Assembly: GCF_028464225.1 (NCBI RefSeq)
Contig: NZ_JAQPCN010000005.1
Location: 124,001 to 188,000, forward strand
Reading direction: 5' to 3'
From: Zeaxanthinibacter sp. PT1
Lineage (GTDB): Bacteria > Bacteroidota > Bacteroidia > Flavobacteriales > Flavobacteriaceae
DNA length: 64,000 nt
The translations under genes and the position numbers were made by a program. The notes under the pieces were generated by a model. The model ran no database searches. It had not been told where the DNA came from and worked only from the letters and a program-made list of their open reading frames with translations. Of this stretch, positions 51,412 to 60,204 are shown in pieces (within the stretch, counting starts at the first letter, position 1; every line of letters starts with the position of its first letter).

Positions 51412-53937
51412 TTACATGCTTGGCCCAAAAAAGATGGCGTTCATCAGTAATTTATTGGTCCCGTACCAGAATGCCCTGAAATTCGTATTATCGGTAAATA
51501 CCATAATACGTCCTTTGCCTTTCCGCTCTACCTTGAAAGGAACACTGTTCTTTAATAGTTCCAGGTTCTCTTCCGAAACGTATCCGCTCAATAGTGGGTT
51601 TTCTGTATAGGTAATAGGATTGTCATAGCTGTCTTTGTTGGGTTCCAGGTATATATTGGTATTTCTGAATACCGGTAACAATTCATCTGCATAGCCAAAG
51701 TTGATAGGGTGCGAACGATCCAATCTCGCCTCGAAGATGGTGCCGCTGGTCTCCTGCGCTCCCCTGAAATCATTTCTTTGGTCAAAGGGAATATTCTTGG
51801 CAACCAGGGTGTCCTTTTTCATTTCAAGCTTCATCATTTTATGCTTCTTAAACCAGTTAGCGGTATTGCTGTACCCGATCAGGGTTCCTCCCGACCTTGC
51901 CCACTGGTCCAGTTTCTTTGCTGCCGCAGAATCCAGTGCTGATGTGCTGTACACACTTGGAATAATTATATCTGTGTAATCACTCAGGTCTACTTGTTTC
52001 AGGTATTCAGTGCCGATCTTGGTGATCTGCATGTCATACCGGGTATCAAATAAGTGCCAGATCTCCCCGGCATCGTAAGATCGGATACCGCTACCGACAA
52101 TAAGCGCTACTTTCTGCTTTTTCACCGGATCAAATTCATTGCTACCCAGGTCAATTCCGCGGGTGTAACCGGTGCTCACACCGTGGATCTGAAGATAACT
52201 GTCCTGGGCAATCTCGGTCAGGAAATCGTGAATGGCCTGGGCATCCATATCCTGGTTGGCCACCGGGACCATAATGGTACCGTAGTCGTATTTTTTGCCC
52301 TCCAGAGTAAAGGGACCTTTGGCAACTTTTGCGCGCAGTCCCTTATTCACAATGCGGTTAAGCGCTTTGGGTGTAAAGTACTCATGCCATTCAAACAGGT
52401 ATGCATAATTACTTTTCTTATCCACTTTACCACTCAGGGGTTCCAATTTCTCGATAGCTTGTCCGGCACCGTCCAGAGATCCTACAGGCGCGTAATCCAC
52501 GTTAAAGGCCAATGGGAAAGTCCATGCAGAAATATCGTAGAACAGGCTGTCTTTAAACGTCGTCCTTTTTTCGAACATCGCTTTGAGAAGCCTGTAATTC
52601 TTTTGATCGGAAGGGGCGATGTAAGCCGTTCCCGGGCTGAAGGTTTCGCCACCGGCCTTGAGATCTTTTTCAAGGGGATGAACTTTTATCTTATGTTGCT
52701 CCAGGATCCTGGCGAGTTCCCAGGAAGCTGCCCTGTTCTCAGGACTGCCAAAAACAAATCCTTTCACTCGGTCCTTACCGGCTTCACTGCGAACATCCTT
52801 GTAAAAGTCCTGTTGATATTTAAGGATCTTTTCCCTCATGTTCTCTGCGGCCTCAATCGTAGAAAGCGCCGTGGTGAACTGGTTCTTGATGGTAAAAGGA
52901 AAAGTCAGAATACCGTTTTCACTCTCCTGTATATGTCCCCTAGAGCTGCCTTGTTCAAAAAGGATACCTATACTCCCGTTTACGTCGGGAAAAGTAGATC
53001 CCTTGCCGTAGTAATAATCGTCATAATTTTCTTCGGTATAATAAAGTGAGCCTATTCCATCTAAGGCCTTGGCGTGGTATGTACCAATCTCTGCGGTGAG
53101 TTCCTGGTTGATTTCCGGGGTCAGGGGGTGTACCCTGTCCGGTTCGCCGGGTTGGAAGAAGAACGTAGAATTGGTCCCCATTTCGTGGTGATCGGTCAGG
53201 ATATTCGGAAGCCATTTATGGAAAGTGGCAAGCCTTGCTTTACTCTCCGGTAGTTGTACCGGTAGCCAGTCCCTGTTCAGGTCAAACCAGTAGTGGTTCG
53301 TACGCCCGCCGGGCCATACTTCGTGGTACTCACGTTCATTATTGTCAGGGTTAAGGTTCATACTCCTGTTCGTATTGGCCCAATAGGCAAATCGTTGCAA
53401 GCCGTCAGGGTTAAATGATGGATCCAGGAGAATGACCATATTCTTCAATTTATCTTCTATATCCTGGCCTTCAGCAGCAGCCAGGTGGTAAGCATAGGCC
53501 AGGGCTGCATTGGCACCACTGGGTTCGTTACCGTGTACAGAGAATCCTTGGTATACTACTATTGGGCGGTCTGCCGCGCTTCCTGAACTATTTTCTTCTG
53601 TAGCGGCCAGGTGCTCCTCCCTGATCTCTTCAATTCTCGCCAGGTTTGCAGGCGAACTTACGGTAAGTAGTAAAATGGGCCTACCCTCGTAAGTAGATCC
53701 CCGGCTTTCAAGCGTTATGCGGTCGCTACTTTTAGCTAAAGCCTGGTAGTACTGTACCAGTTTATCATGTGTAACATGCCATTCGCCTACTTCGTGCCCA
53801 ATGACTTCCTTAGGGGTAGGAATCTCGGAATTGTAACTAGTGCCTTCGGGTAGATAGTAAGAAAGGCTGAGGTCCTCTTGACCCTGGACCAGGGTTATCG
53901 CAGCAAGGGCGATCCATAAAAATGATTTCTTAAGCAT
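51412..53937 (-). CDS. Secreted M14-family zinc carboxypeptidase
   Basis: An 841-residue protein with signal peptide (about 1-19). Residues about 45-370 are the M14 domain. HGNEP gives the first zinc His and Glu, FDLNRDW the substrate-binding Asn-Arg pair, DHHEMG the second zinc His, and LFEQGSSRGH the region of the catalytic Glu. The remaining 450 residues hold a glutamine-amidotransferase-like region (VALIVGSGIRSYDAGEIWHLF) and C-terminal beta segments. This layout is common in secreted Bacteroidota peptidases. Likely releases C-terminal amino acids from peptides at the cell surface. Confidence 0.9.
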   Translation of the reverse strand: MLKKSFLWIALAAITLVQGQEDLSLSYYLPEGTSYNSEIPTPKEVIGHEVGEWHVTHDKLVQYYQALAKSSDRITLESRGSTYEGRPILLLTVSSPANLARIEEIREEHLAATEENSSGSAADRPIVVYQGFSVHGNEPSGANAALAYAYHLAAAEGQDIEDKLKNMVILLDPSFNPDGLQRFAYWANTNRSMNLNPDNNEREYHEVWPGGRTNHYWFDLNRDWLPVQLPESKARLATFHKWLPNILTDHHEMGTNSTFFFQPGEPDRVHPLTPEINQELTAEIGTYHAKALDGIGSLYYTEENYDDYYYGKGSTFPDVNGSIGILFEQGSSRGHIQESENGILTFPFTIKNQFTTALSTIEAAENMREKILKYQQDFYKDVRSEAGKDRVKGFVFGSPENRAASWELARILEQHKIKVHPLEKDLKAGGETFSPGTAYIAPSDQKNYRLLKAMFEKRTTFKDSLFYDISAWTFPLAFNVDYAPVGSLDGAGQAIEKLEPLSGKVDKKSNYAYLFEWHEYFTPKALNRIVNKGLRAKVAKGPFTLEGKKYDYGTIMVPVANQDMDAQAIHDFLTEIAQDSYLQIHGVSTGYTRGIDLGSNEFDPVKKQKVALIVGSGIRSYDAGEIWHLFDTRYDMQITKIGTEYLKQVDLSDYTDIIIPSVYSTSALDSAAAKKLDQWARSGGTLIGYSNTANWFKKHKMMKLEMKKDTLVAKNIPFDQRNDFRGAQETSGTIFEARLDRSHPINFGYADELLPVFRNTNIYLEPNKDSYDNPITYTENPLLSGYVSEENLELLKNSVPFKVERKGKGRIMVFTDNTNFRAFWYGTNKLLMNAIFFGPSM

Positions 53938-53961
53938 GGGTATTCTGATTACTAAGGGGGT

Positions 53962-53994
53962 TAAACAAAAACGACCCCGTGGAAAAGGGCCGTT
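53962..53994 (-). terminator. Terminator of the DUF3276 gene
   Basis: On the minus strand AACGGCCC (53994-53987) pairs with GGGGTCGTT (53978-53970) with one G-T pair, then TTTTTGTTT. Confidence 0.7.
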
Positions 53995-54014
53995 GTGTAT
54001 TTTTTAAGTCTGAA

Positions 54015-54386
54015 TTAAATGTCGTCAAAATCGATATCGGTGAAATTTTCAGTGGTTTTAGCCTCTTCCTTTTCATCCAGTTCTTCTTTTTTGAAATCCT
54101 TCTGGTGTCTTTCAGAGATCACCTCGGTTCCTTTTTCATCGATGATGTAATCCATCATCTCTTCCATGATCTCACGGAAAGAAGCAAAGTCTTCTTTGTA
54201 AAGATAGATTTTGTGTTTCTTGTAGTGAAACGATCCGTCGTCGTGGGTAAATTTCTTGCTTTCGGTGATCGTGAGGTAATAATCTCCTGCCTTTGTGCTG
54301 CGTACATCGAAAAAATAAGTGCGCCTTCCTGCTCTTAAAACTTTAGAATAAATTTCTTCCTGTTCCATTAATTCTTTTTCGCTCAT
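54015..54386 (-). CDS. PUR-domain nucleic-acid-binding protein (DUF3276)
   Basis: A 123-residue protein. RAGRRTYFFDVRSTKAGDYYLTITES and the KIYLYKEDFASFREIM segment match the bacterial PUR-alpha-like family, which folds as a single PUR repeat and dimerises to bind single-stranded DNA or RNA. The tail (about 98-123) is acidic and probably disordered. Known only by structure in Bacteroidota and spirochaetes. Its target is unknown. An alternative ATG lies at codon 7. Confidence 0.9.
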   Translation of the reverse strand: MSEKELMEQEEIYSKVLRAGRRTYFFDVRSTKAGDYYLTITESKKFTHDDGSFHYKKHKIYLYKEDFASFREIMEEMMDYIIDEKGTEVISERHQKDFKKEELDEKEEAKTTENFTDIDFDDI

Positions 54387-54465
54387 TACATCGGTATCTA
54401 GTTAGTATTTGCTATAAAGGGGATTCCCAAAAATGTGAAAAAAAAGCTAATTCAGCAACTAAATT

Positions 54466-56220
54466 CTAGTTTTCTTTCTCCGACAGCTGGCTGTTATAAA
54501 GCTCCTTGTAATAACCGTCTACAGCCAACAATCCGTGGTGTTTCCCTTCCTGTATGATACGCCCTTCTTCCAGTACTATAATCTTATCGGCATTCTTAGC
54601 CGAGGAAACCCGGTGACTGACGATCAGTGTAGTTCTGTCCTGGGAAGCTCTTTTAAGATTGTTTAATATTTCTTCTTCGGTCTCCGTGTCAACCGCGGAA
54701 AGACAATCGTCAAAAAGATAGATCCTGGGACTTTTCAGCAAGGCCCTGGCGATAGATACCCGTTGTTTCTGTCCACCACTTAGGGTAATACCCCTTTCTC
54801 CTAATACTGTGTCATATCCGTTGGTAAAGCCCATGATATTGTCATGAACGACGGCCATTTTTGCCACTTCCACGATCTCCTCTTCAGTGGCGTCTTCTTT
54901 CCCGAACATAATATTATTCCGGATGCTGTCAGAAAAAAGGAAAGCGTCCTGTGGAACGGCTCCCAGGGAAGAGCGAAGGGCTTCAAGGTTCAGGGAAGTG
55001 ATTGGCCTGTCGTCCAGGCGGATCTCCCCGGAACTCACATCGTATAAGCGGGCAACAAGGTCTAGTATGGTCGATTTTCCCGATCCCGTTTTCCCCAGTA
55101 TGGCTACGGTCTCACCTGGATTCACGCTGAAGGATATATCTTTGAGGGCGGTGATATTAGTGTCTTCGTAGGTAAAGCTCACCTTGTCAAAAGTGATCTT
55201 CCCATGGATCTCATCCTCTTCATGCGAATGATTCTGTATGCTGGGCTGCTCGTGTAAAAATTCATTGATACGTTTCTGGGAGGCTTCCGCCCGCTGAACG
55301 ATAGAGGTGAGCCAACCTACTATAGCCACCGGCCAGGTGAGCATGTTAACGTAAAGGATGAATTCGGCAATGGTACCTACAGATTCTATCTCACCGTTAA
55401 TGTACTGCATCCCCCCAACATAAATCACAAAGATGTTACTGATACCTATCAGGAGGATCATCAGCGGGAAGAACCAGGCCTGTACCTTGGCGAGGTCCAT
55501 ACTTTTATTTTTACCGTCTTCAGCCAACAGGGTAGCTTCCTGGTTTACCTGGGATTCCAGGCTATATGCTTTTATAACCGCAACACCGGAAAAGGATTCT
55601 TGTGCAAAAGTAGACAGGGTAGACAGGAATTGCTGAACCTTGGTGCTGCGTAAATGAATGATCCTGCTGATCCAGTAGATCAATACCGATAATACGGGCA
55701 AGGGAACCAGGGCGTAGAAAGCGATGGTTGGCGCTTTGATAAACATAAGGGGGATAAGACAGACAAACAGGGTCAGGGTCTGTATCCCGTACATAATAGC
55801 CGGGCCGGCGTATTGCCGCACCTGTCCCACATCCTCGCTGATGCGGTTCATCAGGTCACCGGTGCGGTTCTTTTTATAAAAATTGAGACTCAGTAACTGG
55901 TAATGATCAAAAACCTCGTTCTTAAGATCGTATTCAATATATCGCGACACATTGATGATAGTCTGCCGCATCAGGAATGTAAAAAAACCTGAAAGAAGTG
56001 CCGCTCCAACAATGATCAGGATGTATTCTAACAGCATGGACCTGGCCGCCTCCTCATTCAATTCATTGGCGACGTAACCTTCTACCACCTGGATAGACTT
56101 ATTCACGTAGGATGGCATTACCAGCTGGAAGACACGTGCAATAATGGTGATGATCACCCCCATTAAAAGTTTAAACCAGTATTTCCTGAAATATTTATTT
56201 AAATGTTTGAGCTCCTTCAT
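54466..56220 (-). CDS. ABC exporter half-transporter (MsbA/YheI-like)
   Basis: A 584-residue fused membrane and ATPase protein. Six helices lie in residues 1-310. ATPase motifs are Walker A GKTGSGKST, Q-loop VPQDAFLF, signature LSGGQKQR, Walker B IYLFDDCLSAVD, and the H-loop VSHR. It works as a homodimer, or as a heterodimer with a partner not present here. Substrate could be lipid, peptide or drug. Single gene on its strand. Confidence 0.92.
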   Translation of the reverse strand: MKELKHLNKYFRKYWFKLLMGVIITIIARVFQLVMPSYVNKSIQVVEGYVANELNEEAARSMLLEYILIIVGAALLSGFFTFLMRQTIINVSRYIEYDLKNEVFDHYQLLSLNFYKKNRTGDLMNRISEDVGQVRQYAGPAIMYGIQTLTLFVCLIPLMFIKAPTIAFYALVPLPVLSVLIYWISRIIHLRSTKVQQFLSTLSTFAQESFSGVAVIKAYSLESQVNQEATLLAEDGKNKSMDLAKVQAWFFPLMILLIGISNIFVIYVGGMQYINGEIESVGTIAEFILYVNMLTWPVAIVGWLTSIVQRAEASQKRINEFLHEQPSIQNHSHEEDEIHGKITFDKVSFTYEDTNITALKDISFSVNPGETVAILGKTGSGKSTILDLVARLYDVSSGEIRLDDRPITSLNLEALRSSLGAVPQDAFLFSDSIRNNIMFGKEDATEEEIVEVAKMAVVHDNIMGFTNGYDTVLGERGITLSGGQKQRVSIARALLKSPRIYLFDDCLSAVDTETEEEILNNLKRASQDRTTLIVSHRVSSAKNADKIIVLEEGRIIQEGKHHGLLAVDGYYKELYNSQLSEKEN

Positions 56221-56348
56221 GTAAGCTTTTAGCTAGTGGATAGGTTGTATTACGGCACGTTCGCAAAGATATGTCTTCGGGATCAAACCCAATGTTATAA
56301 AACTAATAAGATACTCCGTTTCATGGTCAATTATTCCCGCTATATTCT

Positions 56349-56356
56349 TATTTTTG
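56349..56356 (+). promoter_or_regulatory. -7 element of nusB
   Basis: TATTTTTG, 41 bases before ATG 56398. No TTG box at normal distance. Confidence 0.5.
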
Positions 56357-56397
56357 CCCCTCAATAAAATGTAATTCACAGGCTAAAGTTCTTTTAA

Positions 56398-57345
56398 ATG
56401 TTAACAAGGAGGCACATTCGGGTAAAGGTTATGCAATGCATTTATGCCCTTACCCAGTCCAAGGAAGAATCCCTGGACAAACAGGAAAAATTTTTAGCCC
56501 TGAGTATTAAGAATACTTATACCCTATACCTCCTTATGCTAAGCCTGCTCAAGGAGCTTCACACCATGGCTGCTGAGAAGGTAGAGCGTTCTTCTAATAA
56601 ATACTTGCAGGACGAAGCAGAAAATGTACCCGATAGGGAAAAGTTTGTAAAGAACAGGTTGTTGCTCCGAATCGCCAATAATGAAGCATTGGAAGAGGAA
56701 CTGAAAAAACGCAAACTCAAGAACTGGTACTACCACGAAGAATACGTCCGCATTTTGCTGAAGAAAATAGAGGAGAGTCCTTTTTATAAGGAATATATGT
56801 CTGCTGCTTCGAGCGACTTTGAGTCGGACAAAGAGCTGGTGGCCGAACTGTTCAAGGAAGTGATCGCTCCCAACGACCAGATCTACGAGTATTTCGAGGA
56901 TGACCAGCTAACCTGGGTCGATGATCTGCCCCTGGTAAACACATCTTTATTAAAGTTGCTGAAAAAGGCTAAACCGGACCATTTTGATTCCTATTTCCTG
57001 CCCAAGCTGATGAAGGACCAGGAAGACATGGATTTTGCTAAAAAATTATTGGTCAAGACGCTGCTTAACAACGCCTCCCTGGTCAAGGAAATTGAAGGTA
57101 AAACCCCTAATTGGGATAAGGACCGGATCGCGGAAATTGACGCGGTATTGCTGAAAATGGCAATATCCGAATTACTGAATTTCCCATCTATACCGGAACG
57201 TGTTACCATCAATGAATACCTGGAGATTGCAAAGGAGTATTCAACCCCCAAAAGCAGTATTTTCATTAACGGTATACTGGATAAATTGGTGAAAGAATAC
57301 AAAAGCGAGGGGAAACTTAAGAAAATAGGACGTGGGTTGTTGTAA
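56398..57345 (+). CDS. nusB: Transcription antitermination factor NusB
   Basis: A 315-residue protein. The N-terminal MLTRRHIRVKVMQCIYA is the NusB RNA-binding start, and the C-terminal half (about 190-310: INEYLEIAKEYSTPKSSIFINGILDKL) is the helical NusB core. E. coli NusB has 139 residues; Bacteroidota forms carry a central insert of about 150 residues, as here. Binds boxA of rRNA transcripts with NusE. Followed by DUF1573 and yajC, a recurrent order in this phylum. Confidence 0.94.
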   Translation: MLTRRHIRVKVMQCIYALTQSKEESLDKQEKFLALSIKNTYTLYLLMLSLLKELHTMAAEKVERSSNKYLQDEAENVPDREKFVKNRLLLRIANNEALEEELKKRKLKNWYYHEEYVRILLKKIEESPFYKEYMSAASSDFESDKELVAELFKEVIAPNDQIYEYFEDDQLTWVDDLPLVNTSLLKLLKKAKPDHFDSYFLPKLMKDQEDMDFAKKLLVKTLLNNASLVKEIEGKTPNWDKDRIAEIDAVLLKMAISELLNFPSIPERVTINEYLEIAKEYSTPKSSIFINGILDKLVKEYKSEGKLKKIGRGLL

Positions 57346-57363
57346 AAATATTGTGTAATTTTG
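57337..57363 (+). promoter_or_regulatory. Internal promoter before the DUF1573 gene
   Basis: TTG at 57337-57339, 16-base spacer, TAATTTTG at 57356-57363. It overlaps the end of nusB and gives a 20-base leader before ATG 57388. Confidence 0.6.
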
Positions 57364-57387
57364 GCGCTAAATTTAAATCGAGTTGTG

Positions 57388-57864
57388 ATGAAAAAAGTAT
57401 TTCTAAGCTTGGCCATAGCTTCTGTAATGGTCATGGTTTCCTGTAAAGAGGATGCCTCCAGTAAAGTAAATTCTGATAAGGCCGAAGTTGCTGCCCAAAG
57501 GGACGAAGCCGGGAAAAACCTTCCGGTGATGAGCTTTGATAAGCAGGAACACGATTTTGGTGCTATCGAAATGGGGACTCCTCAAGAGACTACCTTCACC
57601 TTTACTAATACCGGGAATGCCCCGCTGATCATTACTGACGCCAAGAGTAGCTGTGGATGTACAGTACCTGAATATCCGAAAAATACGCCGATCGCTCCAG
57701 GAGAGTCTGGATCAATGTTGGTGAAGTTTAACGGATCAGGGATGAACCAGGTCACTAAGACTATTACGGTTACGGCCAATACTGCACAGGGATCAGAGAT
57801 GCTGCGTATCAAGGCATTCGTCAACCCGAAAGACGCAAACGCGGCCCAGGGCCCGATCAAATAA
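57388..57864 (+). CDS. DUF1573 lipoprotein
   Basis: A 158-residue protein with lipobox MVSC (Cys about 18). One Ig-like domain (about 45-140): HDFGAIEMGTPQETTFTFTNTGNAPLII, then SSCGCTVPEYP with the paired cysteines typical of DUF1573, and IAPGESGSMLVKF. Predicted periplasmic and non-enzymatic. Start at 57388 is set by the promoter and the signal. yajC follows 34 bases later. Confidence 0.9.
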   Translation: MKKVFLSLAIASVMVMVSCKEDASSKVNSDKAEVAAQRDEAGKNLPVMSFDKQEHDFGAIEMGTPQETTFTFTNTGNAPLIITDAKSSCGCTVPEYPKNTPIAPGESGSMLVKFNGSGMNQVTKTITVTANTAQGSEMLRIKAFVNPKDANAAQGPIK

Positions 57865-57898
57865 TTACGCGAATAATTAAACCAATTAAAAACAGACA

Positions 57899-58192
57899 AT
57901 GGGTGATATAGGACAGTTTCTTCCTATGATCTTGATCTTCGTGGTGGCATATTTCTTTATGATCCGCCCGCAGATGAAACGTCAGAAAGACGAAAAGAGA
58001 TTTGTGGAAGCATTGAAAAAAGGAGATAAAATAATTACTAAGAGCGGGATGCACGGGAAGATCGTGGAACTCAATGATAATGATTTTTCATGTATCATCG
58101 AGACCATGGCCGGAAGGTTAAAGTACGATCGCTCTGCTATCTCCATGGAGATGAGTAAAAAACTGAACCCTCCCAAGGAAAAAGAGAAATAG
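57899..58192 (+). CDS. yajC: Preprotein translocase accessory subunit YajC
   Basis: A 97-residue protein with one N-terminal membrane helix (about 6-24, FMIRPQMKRQK after it) and a small cytoplasmic domain (KKGDKIITKSGMHGKIVEL). Works with SecDF at the Sec translocon. Last gene of the nusB-DUF1573-yajC unit, closed by a strong terminator. Confidence 0.94.
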   Translation: MGDIGQFLPMILIFVVAYFFMIRPQMKRQKDEKRFVEALKKGDKIITKSGMHGKIVELNDNDFSCIIETMAGRLKYDRSAISMEMSKKLNPPKEKEK

Positions 58193-58207
58193 ACCCGGTA
58201 CGCCAGG

Positions 58208-58240
58208 TTAAAAAACACCGCCATTGAGCGGTGTTTTTTA
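58208..58240. terminator. Bidirectional terminator between yajC and a converging gene
   Basis: AAAAAACACCGC pairs with GCGGTGTTTTTT around a six-base loop, with U-runs on both strands. Confidence 0.9.
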
Positions 58241-58241
58241 T

Positions 58242-58832
58242 TTATGGCCTGTACTTATCGTGAAGCCCGATTCCTTTCCGGATCATGGGTAAACTTTTTT
58301 CCAGCCTGTTCAGTTTAGTCTTTTCCTGCTTGGCCGTGTCTATGTGTTCACAGTATTCTCTCTGTTTATAGGGGCTCAACTTTTCAAAAGTCGCCTTTAG
58401 CTCCGCATCTCGCTCCAGGGCTTCCTTAAGCAGGGCAGGGATAATGGTTTTTTGGGAACGTTCCGGTTTCCATTCTAATCCTTTAACCTGGTTTTCAACA
58501 GCTTCTTTCATGTATCCCAGTACCGCCGCCTCGTTGATCTGGTCTGCACCGGTAAACTTCCAGTGCCGCATGGCCTTCGTCTTTTCCTGCCCAGTCTGTA
58601 ATACTTCTAAAGGATCTTTAAGGTAAACGCCGTTAAAGAACCATAGTCCAAAATGCTCTTTAAAAGCCATGATTCCAAAGATGTTCTTACCATTGGTGGT
58701 ATATACCGGCGCCCCCCATTTAAGCGTTTCTTCCGCCCCCGTTTTAAGGGCAAGTTCACGCAAAATACCTATGGCTTCCTTAAAAGGTTGTTCCTTTTCA
58801 AAATAAGCTTCAATTTTTCCCGACTTCTCCAT
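58242..58832 (-). CDS. YdeI/DUF1801-family protein
   Basis: A 196-residue soluble protein. Residues about 15-115 are the DUF1801 (YdhG-like) domain: ETLKWGAPVYTTNGKNIFGIMAFKEHFGLWFF. The C-terminal part, about 125-196 (YKQREYCEHIDTAKQEKTKLNRLEK), matches the OmdA/YdeI helical tail named for bacteriocin protection in Salmonella. Molecular role not known. Four bases downstream of pepT on the same strand, so they are co-transcribed. Confidence 0.85.
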   Translation of the reverse strand: MEKSGKIEAYFEKEQPFKEAIGILRELALKTGAEETLKWGAPVYTTNGKNIFGIMAFKEHFGLWFFNGVYLKDPLEVLQTGQEKTKAMRHWKFTGADQINEAAVLGYMKEAVENQVKGLEWKPERSQKTIIPALLKEALERDAELKATFEKLSPYKQREYCEHIDTAKQEKTKLNRLEKSLPMIRKGIGLHDKYRP

Positions 58833-58835
58833 TGC

Positions 58836-60062
58836 TTAGGATTTCTTAGCAGTAAGTTCGCAAATTCTGACGATAACATCAACAGCTTTCTGCATGCTTT
58901 CCAGGGGCACATATTCATATTTGCCATGGAAATTGTGACCGCCGGCAAAGATATTCGGGCAGGGTAGACCCATGTAGCTGAGTTGAGATCCGTCTGTACC
59001 TCCCCGGATGGGTTTTATTATTGGGGTGATACCCAGTGATTCCATCGCTTCTTTAGCAGTTTCGACAATATGGAAGACCGGTTCTATCTTTTCTTTCATA
59101 TTGTAATACTGGTCCTTGATCTCCAGCTCGATAGCGTTATCGTATTTATGGTTGAGTTCTGCTGTGACCCTTTTTAATAATTTCTTACGTTTTTTAAACA
59201 AGGTACTGTCGTGGTCCCTGATGATCATCTGGGCAGAAGCCTGTTCTATATCTCCCGATATACTGCTCAGGTGGTAAAAACCTTCCCTGCCGGTGGTGAA
59301 TTCGGGCACTTCGTATTCAGGCAAACAGCTGAGTAATTCGTTCAGTATCCTGCTGGCATTTACCATCTTGCCCTTAGCATAGCCCGGGTGTACGCTTTTC
59401 CCTTTTATAAAAATCTTTACACCGGCGGCATTAAAGTTCTCGTATTCTAATTCTCCAATTGTGCTACCGTCCATGGTATAGGCCCATTGGGCACCAAAAG
59501 CTTTGACATCAAATTTATGGGCACCCCTGCCGATCTCCTCGTCGGGGGTAAAACCAACCCTGACCTTTCCGTGTTCGATCTCCGGGTGTTGTAACATGTA
59601 TTCCATAGCGGAGACGATCTCGGTAATCCCGGCCTTATCGTCAGCTCCCAGTAAGGTGGTACCATCTGTTACCACGAGGGTCTGACCTTTGTAACGGAGC
59701 ATTTCCTCGAAATAAGACGGGGAAAGGATAATATTCTTTTCCTTGTTGAGAACGATATCCTTACCGTCATAATCACGGATTACCTGGGGATTTACCCCTG
59801 CGCCAGTAAAGTCAGGGCTGGTATCAAAATGCGATATAAAACCGATCACAGGTACCTCTTTATCGGTGGTGGCCGGCAGCGTAGCCATGATATAGGCGTT
59901 TTCATCAATGGTAACATCCTGCATACCTATACGCTGCAGTTCCTCGGCCAGGTAATTGGCCAGTTCCCATTGTTTCTCGGTACTGGGAGTAGTATCCGAT
60001 TCCGGGTCGCTCTCAGTATCCATCCTTACATAAGTCAGGAAACGCTCAAGTATATGCTCCAT
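58836..60062 (-). CDS. pepT: Peptidase T (tripeptide aminopeptidase)
   Basis: A 408-residue M20-type di-zinc enzyme. [12 protein letters not shown] (first zinc His and catalytic Asp), [11 protein letters not shown] (bridging Asp), [12 protein letters not shown] (catalytic Glu pair), and the C-terminal [12 protein letters not shown] His. Releases N-terminal residues from tripeptides in the cytoplasm. Length equals the family norm. First of two genes with the YdeI-like protein. Confidence 0.95.
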   Translation of the reverse strand: MEHILERFLTYVRMDTESDPESDTTPSTEKQWELANYLAEELQRIGMQDVTIDENAYIMATLPATTDKEVPVIGFISHFDTSPDFTGAGVNPQVIRDYDGKDIVLNKEKNIILSPSYFEEMLRYKGQTLVVTDGTTLLGADDKAGITEIVSAMEYMLQHPEIEHGKVRVGFTPDEEIGRGAHKFDVKAFGAQWAYTMDGSTIGELEYENFNAAGVKIFIKGKSVHPGYAKGKMVNASRILNELLSCLPEYEVPEFTTGREGFYHLSSISGDIEQASAQMIIRDHDSTLFKKRKKLLKRVTAELNHKYDNAIELEIKDQYYNMKEKIEPVFHIVETAKEAMESLGITPIIKPIRGGTDGSQLSYMGLPCPNIFAGGHNFHGKYEYVPLESMQKAVDVIVRICELTAKKS

Positions 60063-60204
60063 TTGCTTCGTTTTTGCGTAAAGGTAAATATTTGGAAGCG
60101 CAGGTCAAACAGGGAATATTTTAGGAAATTTCATACAAATTGAGCCACTATATCCTGATAATTACTACCTTGCTTATAACTAACAACCTTAAAAACAAAC
60201 TATT

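Noticed and set aside
52054-53049. Long plus-strand open frame (331 codons) opposite the M14 peptidase
   Set aside because: It lies fully within a gene with clear catalytic motifs, has no promoter or family-like sequence, and its cysteine- and phenylalanine-rich stretches are typical of antisense frames.
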